NCBI RefSeq assembly: GCF_019880225.1
Contig: NZ_CP082284.1
Span: 1,922,001 to 1,986,000, forward strand
Length of the DNA: 64,000 nucleotides
Direction of reading: 5' to 3'
From: Halobaculum rubrum
Lineage (GTDB): Archaea; Halobacteriota; Halobacteria; Halobacteriales; Haloferacaceae
This document shows, in pieces, positions 16,785-25,381 of this stretch. Both the position numbers and the translations under genes were made by a program. The notes under the pieces were generated by a model that worked only from the letters and a program-made list of their open reading frames with translations, had not been told where the DNA came from and did no database searches. Position 1 is the stretch's first letter, and each line of letters begins with the position of its first letter.

Positions 16785-18395
16785 TTCGTTGAATCGGTTC
16801 ACGGTGTCGTCGGTGCCGGCGACGACGAGCCTGTCGCCGGCGACCACCCTCGTGTCCGGACCGACGTTCGTGAAGAGGTCGCCGTCGCGCTCGACGGCGA
16901 CGACCGTGACGCCGGTCTCGGCACGCACGTCCGCCTCCGCGAGCGTCCGGCCCTCCAGTCGCGGGGCCACCGTCCGGACCAGATCGACCTGTGTTTCGGG
17001 TCGCAACACCTCCTCGTCGAGCAGGTGTGAGGCGATCAGGCGCCCGGAAACCGTCGACAGCGCGAGCACGTAGTCGGCGCCGGCGCGGTACAGCTTCGGG
17101 ACCGAGTCGGCGTCGTTCGCGCGGACGATCACCTCGGCGTGGGGTGCGACCTGCTTCACCGCCAACGTGGCGAAGATCGTCGTCGTGTCCGAATCGAGCG
17201 CGATCACGACCGCCCGTGCGTCCTCGACGTCGGCCGCCTCCAGGGTTTCGCGGTCGGTCGCGTCGCCGACGACGTCGACGCCCGGCGCGTCGCGCTCGTC
17301 GACGACCACGACCTCGTCGCTGGGGCGCACCTCCGCGGCCGCGCTGTGGCCGACCATCCCGTAGCCGGCGACGACGACGGAGCCGCGGCGTCGGCGTCGC
17401 GTCTCCGAGAGCGTGAGGTCCTTCAGTACCTCGAGCTCGGACTCCGTCCCGACGACGAGCAGGACGGTGTGCTCGTCGATGACACGACCGGGGCGGGGCG
17501 GCGATTCGAACTCGCCGTCCTTCCACGCGCCGAGGACGTTCGCGCCGGTCCGGTCGCCGATCGCCGACCCGGCGATGGACTCGCCGATCAGCGGGCTGCC
17601 GTGGTGGACCAGCAGCTCGGCGATCTGGAAGTCCTCGCCGATCTCGACCCCGTCGCCCAGTTCGTCGGCGACGCTCGCGGTCGCTTTCGATCCGAGCGTC
17701 TCCCCGAGCAGTCGTCGCGGCGACAACACGCGGTCGGCGCCGGCGTACCGGTGGTAGTCGGCGACGTCCTCGTCCTCGACGAGGCTGACGACGCGAACGT
17801 CCTCCGAGCGCTCACGCGCCGAGAGCGCGATGCTGGCGTTCGCTTCGTCGTCGGCGTCGGCGACGAGCGCTCGTGCCGATTCGATGTTCGCCCGGTCCAG
17901 CGTTTGGACTTCCTCGGGGTCGCCGTGAACGACGGGGTGTTCGTCCGCGAGTTCGACCGCGCGATCGGCGTCGGGGACGACGATAACGAACGGCTGATCG
18001 CGGGAGCGAAGCTCTCCCACCAGCATCTCTCCGCGCGGGGTGAACTCACAGATGACGACGTGGTCCGTCCGGTCGGTCGTCATCGGCGGTGAGCTCGTCA
18101 GTGCCTCGTTCACTAACGGCACGACGACTGCGGGCAGCGCGAGAAATATCAACCCGACTCCCGCCAGCTGCATGACGGCCATCAACGCGAGCATTCCGTC
18201 GGAACTCCACTGGTCGGCGTCGAGCCCGAACCCGGTCGTGGTGAACGTCTCGACGACGACGTACAGCGCGTGAATGTAGTCGACCTGCCGACCCTCGAAC
18301 GTCGCGAACCCCCACTGGTAGACGAACGCGAGGAGGAGCATCACGCCGAACGCGCCCAGCAGATACTCGGCCGCGCGTCCGGTCCCGGAGGTCAT
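16773..18395 (-). CDS. Two-TM potassium channel with two RCK (TrkA) modules
   Basis: 540 residues. TM1 is at about 12-30 and the pore helix and filter run from 44 to 57 (ETFTTTGFG). TM2 is at about 68-92. Two regulator-of-K+-conductance modules follow: the first starts VVICEFTPRGEMLVGEL, the second VVVAGYGMVGHSAAAEV, with a full Rossmann GxGxxG. Each is followed by a TrkA-C domain. This is the MthK/Kch-type layout, but with both RCK copies in one chain. Haloarchaea hold molar KCl, so ligand-gated K+ flux is central. The filter TTTGFG has Thr where Val is usual. It is divergent from a small membrane protein with only 54 bases between starts. Confidence 0.88.
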   Translation of the reverse strand: MTSGTGRAAEYLLGAFGVMLLLAFVYQWGFATFEGRQVDYIHALYVVVETFTTTGFGLDADQWSSDGMLALMAVMQLAGVGLIFLALPAVVVPLVNEALTSSPPMTTDRTDHVVICEFTPRGEMLVGELRSRDQPFVIVVPDADRAVELADEHPVVHGDPEEVQTLDRANIESARALVADADDEANASIALSARERSEDVRVVSLVEDEDVADYHRYAGADRVLSPRRLLGETLGSKATASVADELGDGVEIGEDFQIAELLVHHGSPLIGESIAGSAIGDRTGANVLGAWKDGEFESPPRPGRVIDEHTVLLVVGTESELEVLKDLTLSETRRRRRGSVVVAGYGMVGHSAAAEVRPSDEVVVVDERDAPGVDVVGDATDRETLEAADVEDARAVVIALDSDTTTIFATLAVKQVAPHAEVIVRANDADSVPKLYRAGADYVLALSTVSGRLIASHLLDEEVLRPETQVDLVRTVAPRLEGRTLAEADVRAETGVTVVAVERDGDLFTNVGPDTRVVAGDRLVVAGTDDTVNRFNEQFC

Positions 18396-18416
18396 AGCGG
18401 GCTTTCCGGGGCGGAT

Positions 18417-18427
18417 GGATTAAACAC
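18417..18427. promoter_or_regulatory. Shared bidirectional TATA element
   Basis: GGATTAAACAC on plus and GTGTTTAATCC on minus. The ATTAAA core (18419-18424) lies 24 bases from the minus-strand start (18395) and 26 from the plus-strand start (18450). It is the only AT-rich element in this 54-bp gap, so one box may serve both genes. Confidence 0.5.
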
Positions 18428-18449
18428 CACGCACATCCGACCGGGTGAC

Positions 18450-18848
18450 GTGACCGACCGCCGCCGGGACGCTCTGCTCGCGCTCGCCGCGACGGTGACC
18501 CTCCTCCTCACCGCGCCGCTGCTCGGCCTCGAACTTGCGCGCCTGACGGGCGCCGCGTCGCTGGCCGCTGCGGTCGTCGGTGCCGCCGGCGCACTCGGGA
18601 TCGAACTCACGATGGCACGCCGCCCGTCAGCCGCACGTCGACTGTGGGCCGACCGACGCGTTCGCTGGGGCGGGACGCTCCTCGTCGCCCTCGGCGGTCC
18701 TGCCGCGGTCGCCGTCGACGGCGGGGGCGTCGGGCCGCTCGTCGTTGCGGCGTTGTTGGGCGGACTGATCGCGTACTTCCTGCTGCTCGCGGGCGTGTGC
18801 TCCGGCGTGCTCGCGCCGCCCGAGACGTGGTTCACCGATCGCCCGTGA
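18450..18848 (+). CDS. Small polytopic membrane protein, unknown function
   Basis: 132 residues with about four hydrophobic helices (ALLALAATVTLLLTAPLLGL; SLAAAVVGAAGALGI; TLLVALGGPAAVAV; LVVAALLGGLIAYFLLLAG). No family recognised. The GTG start is supported by the TATA element 23-33 bases upstream. Its position opposite the K+ channel could mean co-regulation, but nothing else links them. Confidence 0.65.
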   Translation: MTDRRRDALLALAATVTLLLTAPLLGLELARLTGAASLAAAVVGAAGALGIELTMARRPSAARRLWADRRVRWGGTLLVALGGPAAVAVDGGGVGPLVVAALLGGLIAYFLLLAGVCSGVLAPPETWFTDRP

Positions 18849-18861
18849 ACTGATTGGCCTC

Positions 18862-18869
18862 GGAGGTGA
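18862..18869 (+). promoter_or_regulatory. Shine-Dalgarno site of the CDGSH gene
   Basis: GGAGGTGA, nine bases before the GTG at 18879. It is one of few strong ribosome sites in the window. It fixes the GTG as the start and implies translation from a longer transcript, probably shared with the membrane-protein gene that ends at 18848. Confidence 0.7.
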
Positions 18870-18878
18870 AGCCCGCCC

Positions 18879-19124
18879 GTGCGCGAGGTCACGCTCGAGG
18901 CCACCGGGCCGCTCCGACTGGACGAGGAGGACATCGACGACGAGAAGGGCGACATCGCGGTGTGTCGCTGCGGGCTCAGCGGGGAGTTCCCGTTTTGCGA
19001 CGGCTCCCACCGGCGGACCGAGGACGAGGAGACGGACGTCCGCTACAAGTACGTCGACGGCGAGCGGCGGGTCGTCGAGGAGATCCGGTTCTCTGAGGGG
19101 GACGACGAACGCGACGAGAAGTGA
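18879..19124 (+). CDS. CDGSH iron-sulfur domain protein
   Basis: 81 residues. CRCGLSGEFPFCDGSH is the complete CDGSH motif (C-x-C-x2-S-x3-P-x-C-D-G-S-H), which holds a 2Fe-2S cluster through three Cys and one His. Such proteins are redox or Fe-S transfer factors (mitoNEET family); the partner here is unknown. The tail is very acidic. GTG start with a strong Shine-Dalgarno site. It ends 18 bases before the convergent oxidase gene. Confidence 0.9.
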   Translation: MREVTLEATGPLRLDEEDIDDEKGDIAVCRCGLSGEFPFCDGSHRRTEDEETDVRYKYVDGERRVVEEIRFSEGDDERDEK

Positions 19125-19142
19125 GCGTCGGTCCGGGGACGC

Positions 19143-20009
19143 CTACGCGCCGACCTCGGCGCCGACGTACAGGGCGACGACGAGGAAGATCCAGACGGCG
19201 TCGACGAAGTGCCAGTACATCGAGGCGGTCGTCACGGAGACGTGGCGGTCCGCGGAGTACTGCCCCATGAGGCCGCGAACGAACACGATCGTAAGCAGGA
19301 CCGCACCCATCGTGACGTGCAGCCCGTGCAGTCCCGTGAGCCCGTAGAAGGCCGAGCCGAACAGGCCGGTGGTGAGGGTGAACTCCTCGTGGATGATGAA
19401 CTCGTAGTACTCGTACACCTGCCCGCCGATGAACACGACGCCCAGAAGCAGCGTGACGCCGAGCCAGCCGAGGAACTTCCCGCGATCGTTGCGTCGGATG
19501 GCGCCGTGGGCGAAGTGCAGCGTCACCGACGAGACGATCAGGATGGAGGTGTTGATGATGACCAGCGATCCGAGCAGCGTCGGGAGGTCGCTCGCGATCT
19601 CCGCCCACGCGTCCTGCGACCGGATGAAGAAGAAGTACGTGAAGCCGGCGCTGAAGGTGGCGATCTCCGACCCGAGGAACGCGATCATCCCCCACTGGAG
19701 CTTGTTCGCGCCGTGTTCGTCGGCGCCGCGCTCCCAGAAATGAACGACGAACGCGTGATACATCCACCCGTAGATGCCGACCAGGAACAGCCCGATGCTC
19801 CCGACGATCACCCCGGGACCCACCATCGGCCCCACGAGGGTCCGGTCGCCGACGGCCATGAGGTACAGCGCCGCGCCGATGTAGATGCCGCCGGCCCCGA
19901 GCGCCGTGACGAACGGCCACCACGAGGCCTCCCCGAACCCGCGGGGCCAGTCCTCGACCGCGGGCAAGTGGTGCCCGTCGTCGTGGGCGTCCTCCGTTTC
20001 TGTAGCCAT
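19143..20009 (-). CDS. Haem-copper oxidase subunit III
   Basis: 288 residues with about seven membrane helices. WPRGFGEASWWPFVTALGAG at the N-terminus, FLGSEIATFSAGFTYFFF, YEYYEFIIHEEFTLTTGLFGSAFYGLTGLHGLHVTMGA and SMYWHFVDAVWIFLVVALY are the conserved blocks of subunit III of cytochrome c/quinol oxidases. The subunit stabilises the catalytic subunit I and the proton supply path. It stands alone here: no subunit I or II is adjacent. ATG at 20007-20009 with a TATA-like element 24-31 bases upstream. Confidence 0.93.
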   Translation of the reverse strand: MATETEDAHDDGHHLPAVEDWPRGFGEASWWPFVTALGAGGIYIGAALYLMAVGDRTLVGPMVGPGVIVGSIGLFLVGIYGWMYHAFVVHFWERGADEHGANKLQWGMIAFLGSEIATFSAGFTYFFFIRSQDAWAEIASDLPTLLGSLVIINTSILIVSSVTLHFAHGAIRRNDRGKFLGWLGVTLLLGVVFIGGQVYEYYEFIIHEEFTLTTGLFGSAFYGLTGLHGLHVTMGAVLLTIVFVRGLMGQYSADRHVSVTTASMYWHFVDAVWIFLVVALYVGAEVGA

Positions 20010-20031
20010 GCGCGCCGGTAGCCGACGGGGA

Positions 20032-20040
20032 GACAAAAAT
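20032..20040 (-). promoter_or_regulatory. TATA-like box of the oxidase subunit III gene
   Basis: ATTTTTGTC on the minus strand, 23-31 bases upstream of the ATG. It is the only AT-rich run in the region. Confidence 0.5.
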
Positions 20041-20198
20041 CCTCCCACCTGCGCCGGCCGCCGCCGGCCCGACGGCGATCCGATGCCGTGACCAGCCGAT
20101 CCGATGGCGCGCCGACACCCCTCGATCGTGGTTCCCATCCCGGTAGTTTGTGTGATCGGCCGATACACATACTACGGTAGACGGTAATCATCGGATGT

Positions 20199-20354
20199 AT
20201 GCCGGAGTGTAGGAACTGTAGTTCGTTCGTCACCGAACGGTACGTCCGAGTGTTCGCTCCGGAAGGGATGGACAACGTCCGCGTGTGCCCCTCCTGCGAG
20301 GACATGATCCGCGAGGGCGCCGGGGTGCGGGAGGCCCGGTCGAAGCGCGCCTGA
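20199..20354 (+). CDS. Small zinc-finger protein (51 aa)
   Basis: 51 residues: CRNCSSFVTERYVRVF at the start and VRVCPSCEDMIREG in the middle, a four-Cys zinc ribbon, then a charged tail. I recognise this as a small protein found in almost all haloarchaea (probably the DUF7563 group); function unknown. The ATG at 20199 is in frame and gives the typical MPECRNC start; an ATG four bases earlier is in another frame. Confidence 0.75.
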   Translation: MPECRNCSSFVTERYVRVFAPEGMDNVRVCPSCEDMIREGAGVREARSKRA

Positions 20355-20435
20355 GTCGACCCCTCCGACCCCATCGAATCGTGCGTCCGCGTCCCGGCGG
20401 TGTGTTTTTGCCCGCCGAGAAGCCCCTTCTCCCTA

Positions 20436-20969
20436 ATGGCGGTGTTCGACACCTACGTCGCCGAACTCGACCGCGGGGACGGCGACGTTCCGCCCGAGGC
20501 CCGACTTGTCGGCGTCGCGGCGTCGTCCTCGCGGCGCCTGCATGCGCTCGTCGACGAGGCTCGTCCGGCGCTGGGGCCGCCGCGGGCGCTCCGTGATGAT
20601 CACGCCGACGCCGCCGCGGCGTTCCGGATCGACGGGCTCTGTGCGTCCGGCGCGCACAACGCGGCGTGGGACCGCGTCGACTTCGCCGACCGCTACCGCG
20701 AGCACCTCGCGTCCGATCCCGACGCCCGCTCGGCGCTCGATTCGCTGTGTGCGACGCTGAACGCGGGCGCGGACGTCGTGATCGTCGGCCCCGAGCGCTC
20801 CGGCGAACTGCGGAGCCACCGAACGGTCCTCCGCGAGGTGCTCGCCGAGCGGACGGACGACATGCGTCCCGACGCGGGCGACGACCGCGTCGACGATGTT
20901 AGTGACAGCAGCGATGCTGTCGACGACCGCGGCGACGCTGTCGGCGCCCACGACGACGATTCCGGTTGA
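20436..20969 (+). CDS. DUF488-like protein with acidic tail
   Basis: 177 residues. About residues 1-135 look like the haloarchaeal DUF488 type (RLVGVAASSSRRL, ALGPPRALRDD, SGAHNAAWDRVDFADRYREHLASDP, then VVIVGPERSGELRSHRTVLREVL). In related proteins a Cys often stands in the H-x2-L block near the end (as in CHRTLL), but here it is SHRTVL, so any thiol chemistry is lost. From about 138 onward the sequence is a low-complexity Asp/Val tail (DDRVDDVSDSSDAVDDRGDAV) that is probably disordered. Function unknown. Confidence 0.6.
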   Translation: MAVFDTYVAELDRGDGDVPPEARLVGVAASSSRRLHALVDEARPALGPPRALRDDHADAAAAFRIDGLCASGAHNAAWDRVDFADRYREHLASDPDARSALDSLCATLNAGADVVIVGPERSGELRSHRTVLREVLAERTDDMRPDAGDDRVDDVSDSSDAVDDRGDAVGAHDDDSG

Positions 20970-21056
20970 TCGGTCGGCGCCGGCGTGCCCCGGGATCCGT
21001 CGCGGGCGCGCCGAGGTTTCGCAAGCTACTCGTCCGCACCCTCCCAACCGCCGGTG

Positions 21057-22451
21057 ATGGATCGCCACTCCCGATGTGCCGGCCTCGCGAGACGCGCGAC
21101 CCCGCTCGCGCTCGCGACGCTGGGGTTGGTCGCGAGCGCGGCCCGCGTCGCCGCCCACGCCGGCGGCGTCCGGGGCGCGACCCGCGAGACGGTGACGGTG
21201 CCGACGTGGCTGTTCCTCGCCACCGGCGGCGCCGTCGTCGGCGCGTCGTTTCTCCTCGCGTCGGCGGTCACCGACCGAGCGTACATCCGTCGGATCGACG
21301 GGTGGGGACGCGCGCTCCCCGACGCCGGTCGCGTCCCCCGGCTCCTCGCGAGGGGGGTCGGGATCGCGGCGCTCGCGGTCACGATCGTCGCCGGCCTGTT
21401 CGGGCCGACATCCGCTACCGACAGCGCGGCCGTCCTGATCGTGTGGGTCGGCTGGTGGGCCGTGTTCGTGCTCTCGGCGTACCTCCTCGGCAACACGTGG
21501 CCGGCGGTCGATCCGTTCCGCACGATCGCCGGCGCGCTCCCGTCGCTGAACCGCCCGTACCCCGAGCGGCTCGGATCGTGGCCTGCGGTCGCCGGCCTGC
21601 TCGCGCTCGTGTACTTGGAGGTGGTGACGCCGATGGCGGACGACCCGCGACTGCTCACCGCGCTCGTGGTCGGCTACCTCGGCGTCTCCGTCGCCGGGAG
21701 CGTCGCCTTCGGCGTCGGCGACTGGTTCGAAACCGCCGACCCGGTCTCGCAACTGTTGGCGGCGTACGGCCGGGTTGCCCCCGTCACGCGCACCGACGAC
21801 GGCCTCCGCCTGCGGCTTCCGGGAATGGGACTCACCGACGCCGCGTGGGTCGACGGCCGCGACGACGTCGGCTTCGTCGTCGCGATCGTCTTCGTCACCA
21901 CCTACGACGGGTTCGTCGGTACCGCCGCGTGGACCGCCATCGCGCGCCCGGCGGTCGAGGCGGGAGTCCCCGCGCTCGCCGTCTATCTGGCGGCGATGCT
22001 GGTCGGGTACGGCCTGTTTCTGGCGCTGTATCTCGCGTCCGCCCGCGCGGCCCGGCGGACCGCCGACACGTACGTCGCGCCCGACGTGCTCGCCCGCCGG
22101 TTCGCGCCGTCGCTGTTGGCGATCGCCGCCGGCTACCACCTCGCGCACAACCTCGCGACGGCGCTGTCGCTGTCGCCGACGCTCGCGGTCGTGCTCACGT
22201 CGCCGCTGTCGCCCCCGGCGACGGTCCCGGCGCTGCTCGTGCCCGGCTGGGTCGGCGGCGTCGGCGTCGCCGCGGTGCTGGCCGGGCACCTGCTGGCAGT
22301 CTGGGTCGCGCACTCGGCCGCCTACGATCTGTTCCCCGACCGACTCCAGGCGATCCGGAGCCAGTACGGCGTCACCGTCGCGATGGTGGCGTACACGATG
22401 GCGAGCCTGTGGATCGTCTCGCGCCCCGGAGGTGCGCCCCCGTTCGTATGA
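21057..22451 (+). CDS. Polytopic membrane protein, unknown function
   Basis: 464 residues, about ten membrane helices with short loops. An N-terminal hydrophobic segment ends ARVAAHAGG and may be a signal anchor. Notable motifs: GWWAVFVLSAYLLGNTWPAVDPFR, YGRVAPVTR, and YHLAHNLATAL, with several His and Trp inside helices. I know similar haloarchaeal proteins only as hypothetical. Its stop overlaps the start of a C2H2-TM protein by four bases (ATGA), which argues for a joint function. Confidence 0.7.
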   Translation: MDRHSRCAGLARRATPLALATLGLVASAARVAAHAGGVRGATRETVTVPTWLFLATGGAVVGASFLLASAVTDRAYIRRIDGWGRALPDAGRVPRLLARGVGIAALAVTIVAGLFGPTSATDSAAVLIVWVGWWAVFVLSAYLLGNTWPAVDPFRTIAGALPSLNRPYPERLGSWPAVAGLLALVYLEVVTPMADDPRLLTALVVGYLGVSVAGSVAFGVGDWFETADPVSQLLAAYGRVAPVTRTDDGLRLRLPGMGLTDAAWVDGRDDVGFVVAIVFVTTYDGFVGTAAWTAIARPAVEAGVPALAVYLAAMLVGYGLFLALYLASARAARRTADTYVAPDVLARRFAPSLLAIAAGYHLAHNLATALSLSPTLAVVLTSPLSPPATVPALLVPGWVGGVGVAAVLAGHLLAVWVAHSAAYDLFPDRLQAIRSQYGVTVAMVAYTMASLWIVSRPGGAPPFV

Positions 22452-22747
22452 GCGACGCCCAGTCAGCCGGCGGCGACGCGCGGGGCTCGGTGACCGACCC
22501 GTACGAGGTGCCCGCCGACGCGACCGCGTTCGCGTGCCCGCGGTGCGGTCGGCCGTTCGCCCGCGAGCGCCACCGCGACCTGCACCTCGGACAGGACCAT
22601 CGGGATCTCGACGACGACGAGCGCGCGGCCTACGAGCACGCACGCGAGGCGGAGTCCGACGCGCTCCGACGGTTCCGTATCGTGTCGCTGGGAACGCTCG
22701 TCCTCCTGTACTTCGGCTTCCTGTTCCTGTACGCGATCGCGGGCTGA
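22448..22747 (+). CDS. C2H2-type zinc finger protein with C-terminal membrane helix
   Basis: 99 residues. CPRCGRPFARERHRDLHLGQDH (about 30-51) is a C2H2-like finger. One membrane helix closes the protein (VSLGTLVLLYFGFLFLYAIAG). A finger tethered to the membrane, encoded in a 4-base overlap with a ten-helix protein, suggests a small subunit or assembly factor for that protein rather than a DNA-binding regulator. This is inference. Confidence 0.75.
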   Translation: MSDAQSAGGDARGSVTDPYEVPADATAFACPRCGRPFARERHRDLHLGQDHRDLDDDERAAYEHAREAESDALRRFRIVSLGTLVLLYFGFLFLYAIAG

Positions 22748-22824
22748 TCGGCACACGCGACTCCCGATGCCGAAGCTGTCAACCGCAGAGAACCACCGTC
22801 CGACGGCCGTCCGACCAGGCGGAA

Positions 22825-22833
22825 GGTATTTGC
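22825..22833 (+). promoter_or_regulatory. TATA box of the 792-residue protein gene
   Basis: GGTATTTGC, 24-32 bases before the ATG at 22858. Confidence 0.5.
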
Positions 22834-22857
22834 GTCGGACGCGGCGATGTACCGGCG

Positions 22858-25236
22858 ATGGACGGTGAAACAGTCGAAACGGTGACCGGATGGGAGTCCG
22901 AGCCGCTCTCGGGGGGGATCGACGGGCTCCGTACCTTGCAGTCCCGCGAGTTCACCGGGGCGGTCACCGAGGGACACGCGTGGCTGTTCCTGTTGAACGG
23001 TCGCGTTGTCGGCGTGTTCGACGGGTCGTTGGACTCGTTTTCGGACGCCGACGGCACCGCATACGCCGCGCCCGACCCGTCGCTGCCGCTGCTGTACGCG
23101 ATGCGGGAACGCGGCGGCGAGACGAAGGCGCGCTACTACACGAACGACACGGCCCTGTCGGCCGCGGACGCGAAGCTCTCCTCCGGGAAGTTCACCGGCT
23201 ACGTCGAGCTGTCGGAGAACGTCCTCTCGGGCGACTACTACGTGGTTTACTACGGCGGTCGCCGGCTCGCGTGCGCGTTCGTCGGCACGGGCGAACAGAA
23301 GCAGGTCCTCACCGGGGACGAGGCGTTCGAGGCCGCCGACGACGAGGTCGGGATCTACGAGGTCGTCGACGTCGACGTCGACGTCGTCGACATCCCGGAA
23401 CCTGAACCGGAGTCGGAGCCGGAGCCGGACCCGATGCCGGACGCCGAAACCGGGGACCCGAGCACGGGTCCGGACGGTGCCGTCGGCGACGACGCGCCCG
23501 GAGACGACTCCCCGACGAGCATCACGTTCGGCGGCGCCGACGGGCCGAGCGACACGGACGACTCGACGGCGGACACCGCCGGCTCCGCCGGTTCGTCCGA
23601 CCCGAGCGCCGGCGGGGCGACCGATCCCGACGGACCGGACACGCCGACCGACCCCGGCGACGTCGGGGCCGCGCCGGGCGAGAGCGACGACCGGGCGGCC
23701 GCCGCCGCGACGAGGCAGGAGTCGGACACGACGGCGGAGCCGGACGACCCCGACGAGACGGGCGGGGCCGACGACGCAGTCGAGTCGACTGTCGGTGCGC
23801 CGACGCGGGAGAACGACGGGACGGCGGGCGCGACGCGATCGGTCGAGGACCTGCCCGCGGAGGACGGCGCCGCGACCGGACCGGAACCGGCCGACCCCGG
23901 GCGGCCCGCGGCGTCGCGATCGGCGGATCCGTCCGGGGATACGGCGGGCCGCGGGGAGTCGAGCGGTGACGGCGACCCGTTCTCCGCGGAAGAACAGTGG
24001 CGGGAAACCCGATCGATCCCGTCGCTCGACCCGTCGCGAACGGGGACCACGGAGATGACGGAGGCGCAGACGAACGCGTCGAACGCGGTCGCGGACCGCC
24101 GGCGCCAGCGGGACCGATCGACGACCGGAACGGCCTCCGCGACGGGCGACGCCGGTCGGGGCGAGCGCTCCCGCGGCGTCGACTCGGACGATCGGCGGTC
24201 GAGTGATCGCGGCGACGGCGCGCCGGTCTCGACCGCGGGCCCGGCAGAGGCCGGCGAGGAACTCGGGGCCGCGCGGGAGGCGTTGGCGACGGCGCGTGCC
24301 GAGCGCGACCGCGCCATCGAGGGCGCCCGCGAGGCCCGCGAGCAGTTGGAGTCGAACGAGGACGAACTCGATCGGCTCCGCGAGGAGAACGACCGCCTCT
24401 CCGAGCGCGTCGAGGAACTGGAGACGGAGCTGTCCGAGGCGCGCGAGGAGGCGGAGGCGGCGCGCGAGCGGGCGTCGTCCGGCGGCGAGGACGGGGGCGA
24501 CGACGGAACGCCCGCACGCGCGATCCCGGCGGACCGGGCGCTGGCGGGGACGAACCTGTTCGTCCGGTACGAGTCGAAGGGCGGCGCGACGCTGGGGAAC
24601 GCGCACGCGGGCGGCGAGAGCCGGTCGGACGTGAACGACAACCTCCGGTTGGAGCTCCACACCGACTTCGAGGCCGCCGACGCGACCGTCGAGGGGCGGC
24701 CGTTCCGCGAGTACCTCACCGATACGATCGAGTACGGCTTCGTCGAGTGGGCCGTTCGCGAGTTGCTGTACGAGATCCAAAGCACCGGCAACGAGTCGGC
24801 GCTGCGGGACCTGTTCGACGCCATCCCGGAGATCGACCGCGCCGAACTCGACGGGACCGTCGCGGTCGACGACGCCGACGGCGGCGCGACCGAGCACACG
24901 TTCGACGTCGTGCTCCGCGACCGGATGGGCAACCCGCTGGTGGTGGCCGACGTGACGGAGGGCCGCGACGCGACGACCGAGTCGATGCTCGACGGGCTCG
25001 TCGGCGACGCGGGTGCCGTCGCCGACGCCGACGACCACCTCGCGGCGGGCTTCTACGTCACGGCCTCCTTTTTCGATCCCGGGGCGCTGGAGGCGGCCGC
25101 CGACGCCACCGGCGGGGGGCTGCTCTCGCGCGGCAAGCGCAAGAGCTTCGTGAAACTCTCGCGCAAGCGGGGCTTTCACCTCTGTCTGGTGGAGTCGCGC
25201 GAGGGCGAGTTCCACGTGAACGTCCCCGAACTGTAG
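22858..25236 (+). CDS. Large modular protein: N-terminal sensor-like domain, acidic linker, coiled coil, conserved C-terminal domain
   Basis: 792 residues. Residues 1-170 are a globular domain with an internal two-part pattern (LQSREFTGAVTEGHAWLFLLNGRVVGVFDG; SSGKFTGYVELSENVLSGDYYVVYYGG) reminiscent of PATAN/DUF4388-type modules. Residues 175-460 are a disordered Asp/Glu/Pro/Thr/Ser linker starting with a PEPEPESEPEP repeat. A coiled coil follows at about 465-545 (Glu/Arg-rich heptads). A compact C-terminal domain (about 555-792) starts LAGTNLFVRYESKGGATLGNAH and ends FHLCLVESREGEFHVNVPEL; I recognise it only as a haloarchaeal domain of unknown function. ATG supported by the TATA box. The pattern fits a scaffold or signalling protein, not an enzyme I can name. 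Confidence 0.7.
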   Translation: MDGETVETVTGWESEPLSGGIDGLRTLQSREFTGAVTEGHAWLFLLNGRVVGVFDGSLDSFSDADGTAYAAPDPSLPLLYAMRERGGETKARYYTNDTALSAADAKLSSGKFTGYVELSENVLSGDYYVVYYGGRRLACAFVGTGEQKQVLTGDEAFEAADDEVGIYEVVDVDVDVVDIPEPEPESEPEPDPMPDAETGDPSTGPDGAVGDDAPGDDSPTSITFGGADGPSDTDDSTADTAGSAGSSDPSAGGATDPDGPDTPTDPGDVGAAPGESDDRAAAAATRQESDTTAEPDDPDETGGADDAVESTVGAPTRENDGTAGATRSVEDLPAEDGAATGPEPADPGRPAASRSADPSGDTAGRGESSGDGDPFSAEEQWRETRSIPSLDPSRTGTTEMTEAQTNASNAVADRRRQRDRSTTGTASATGDAGRGERSRGVDSDDRRSSDRGDGAPVSTAGPAEAGEELGAAREALATARAERDRAIEGAREAREQLESNEDELDRLREENDRLSERVEELETELSEAREEAEAARERASSGGEDGGDDGTPARAIPADRALAGTNLFVRYESKGGATLGNAHAGGESRSDVNDNLRLELHTDFEAADATVEGRPFREYLTDTIEYGFVEWAVRELLYEIQSTGNESALRDLFDAIPEIDRAELDGTVAVDDADGGATEHTFDVVLRDRMGNPLVVADVTEGRDATTESMLDGLVGDAGAVADADDHLAAGFYVTASFFDPGALEAAADATGGGLLSRGKRKSFVKLSRKRGFHLCLVESREGEFHVNVPEL

Positions 25237-25381
25237 GCAAGCCGTTCCGAGGCCGCTGCTGGTTTCCGGGGTATCCGGATCCGTTCGACAGCCGCGACGA
25301 ACGCAAGCGAGGAGACAGCCGCGGCGCTACCGCGGTCGCAGCGAGGTGACCGCAGGAAGCGTCAGCCGAATTTCGGTCGGG

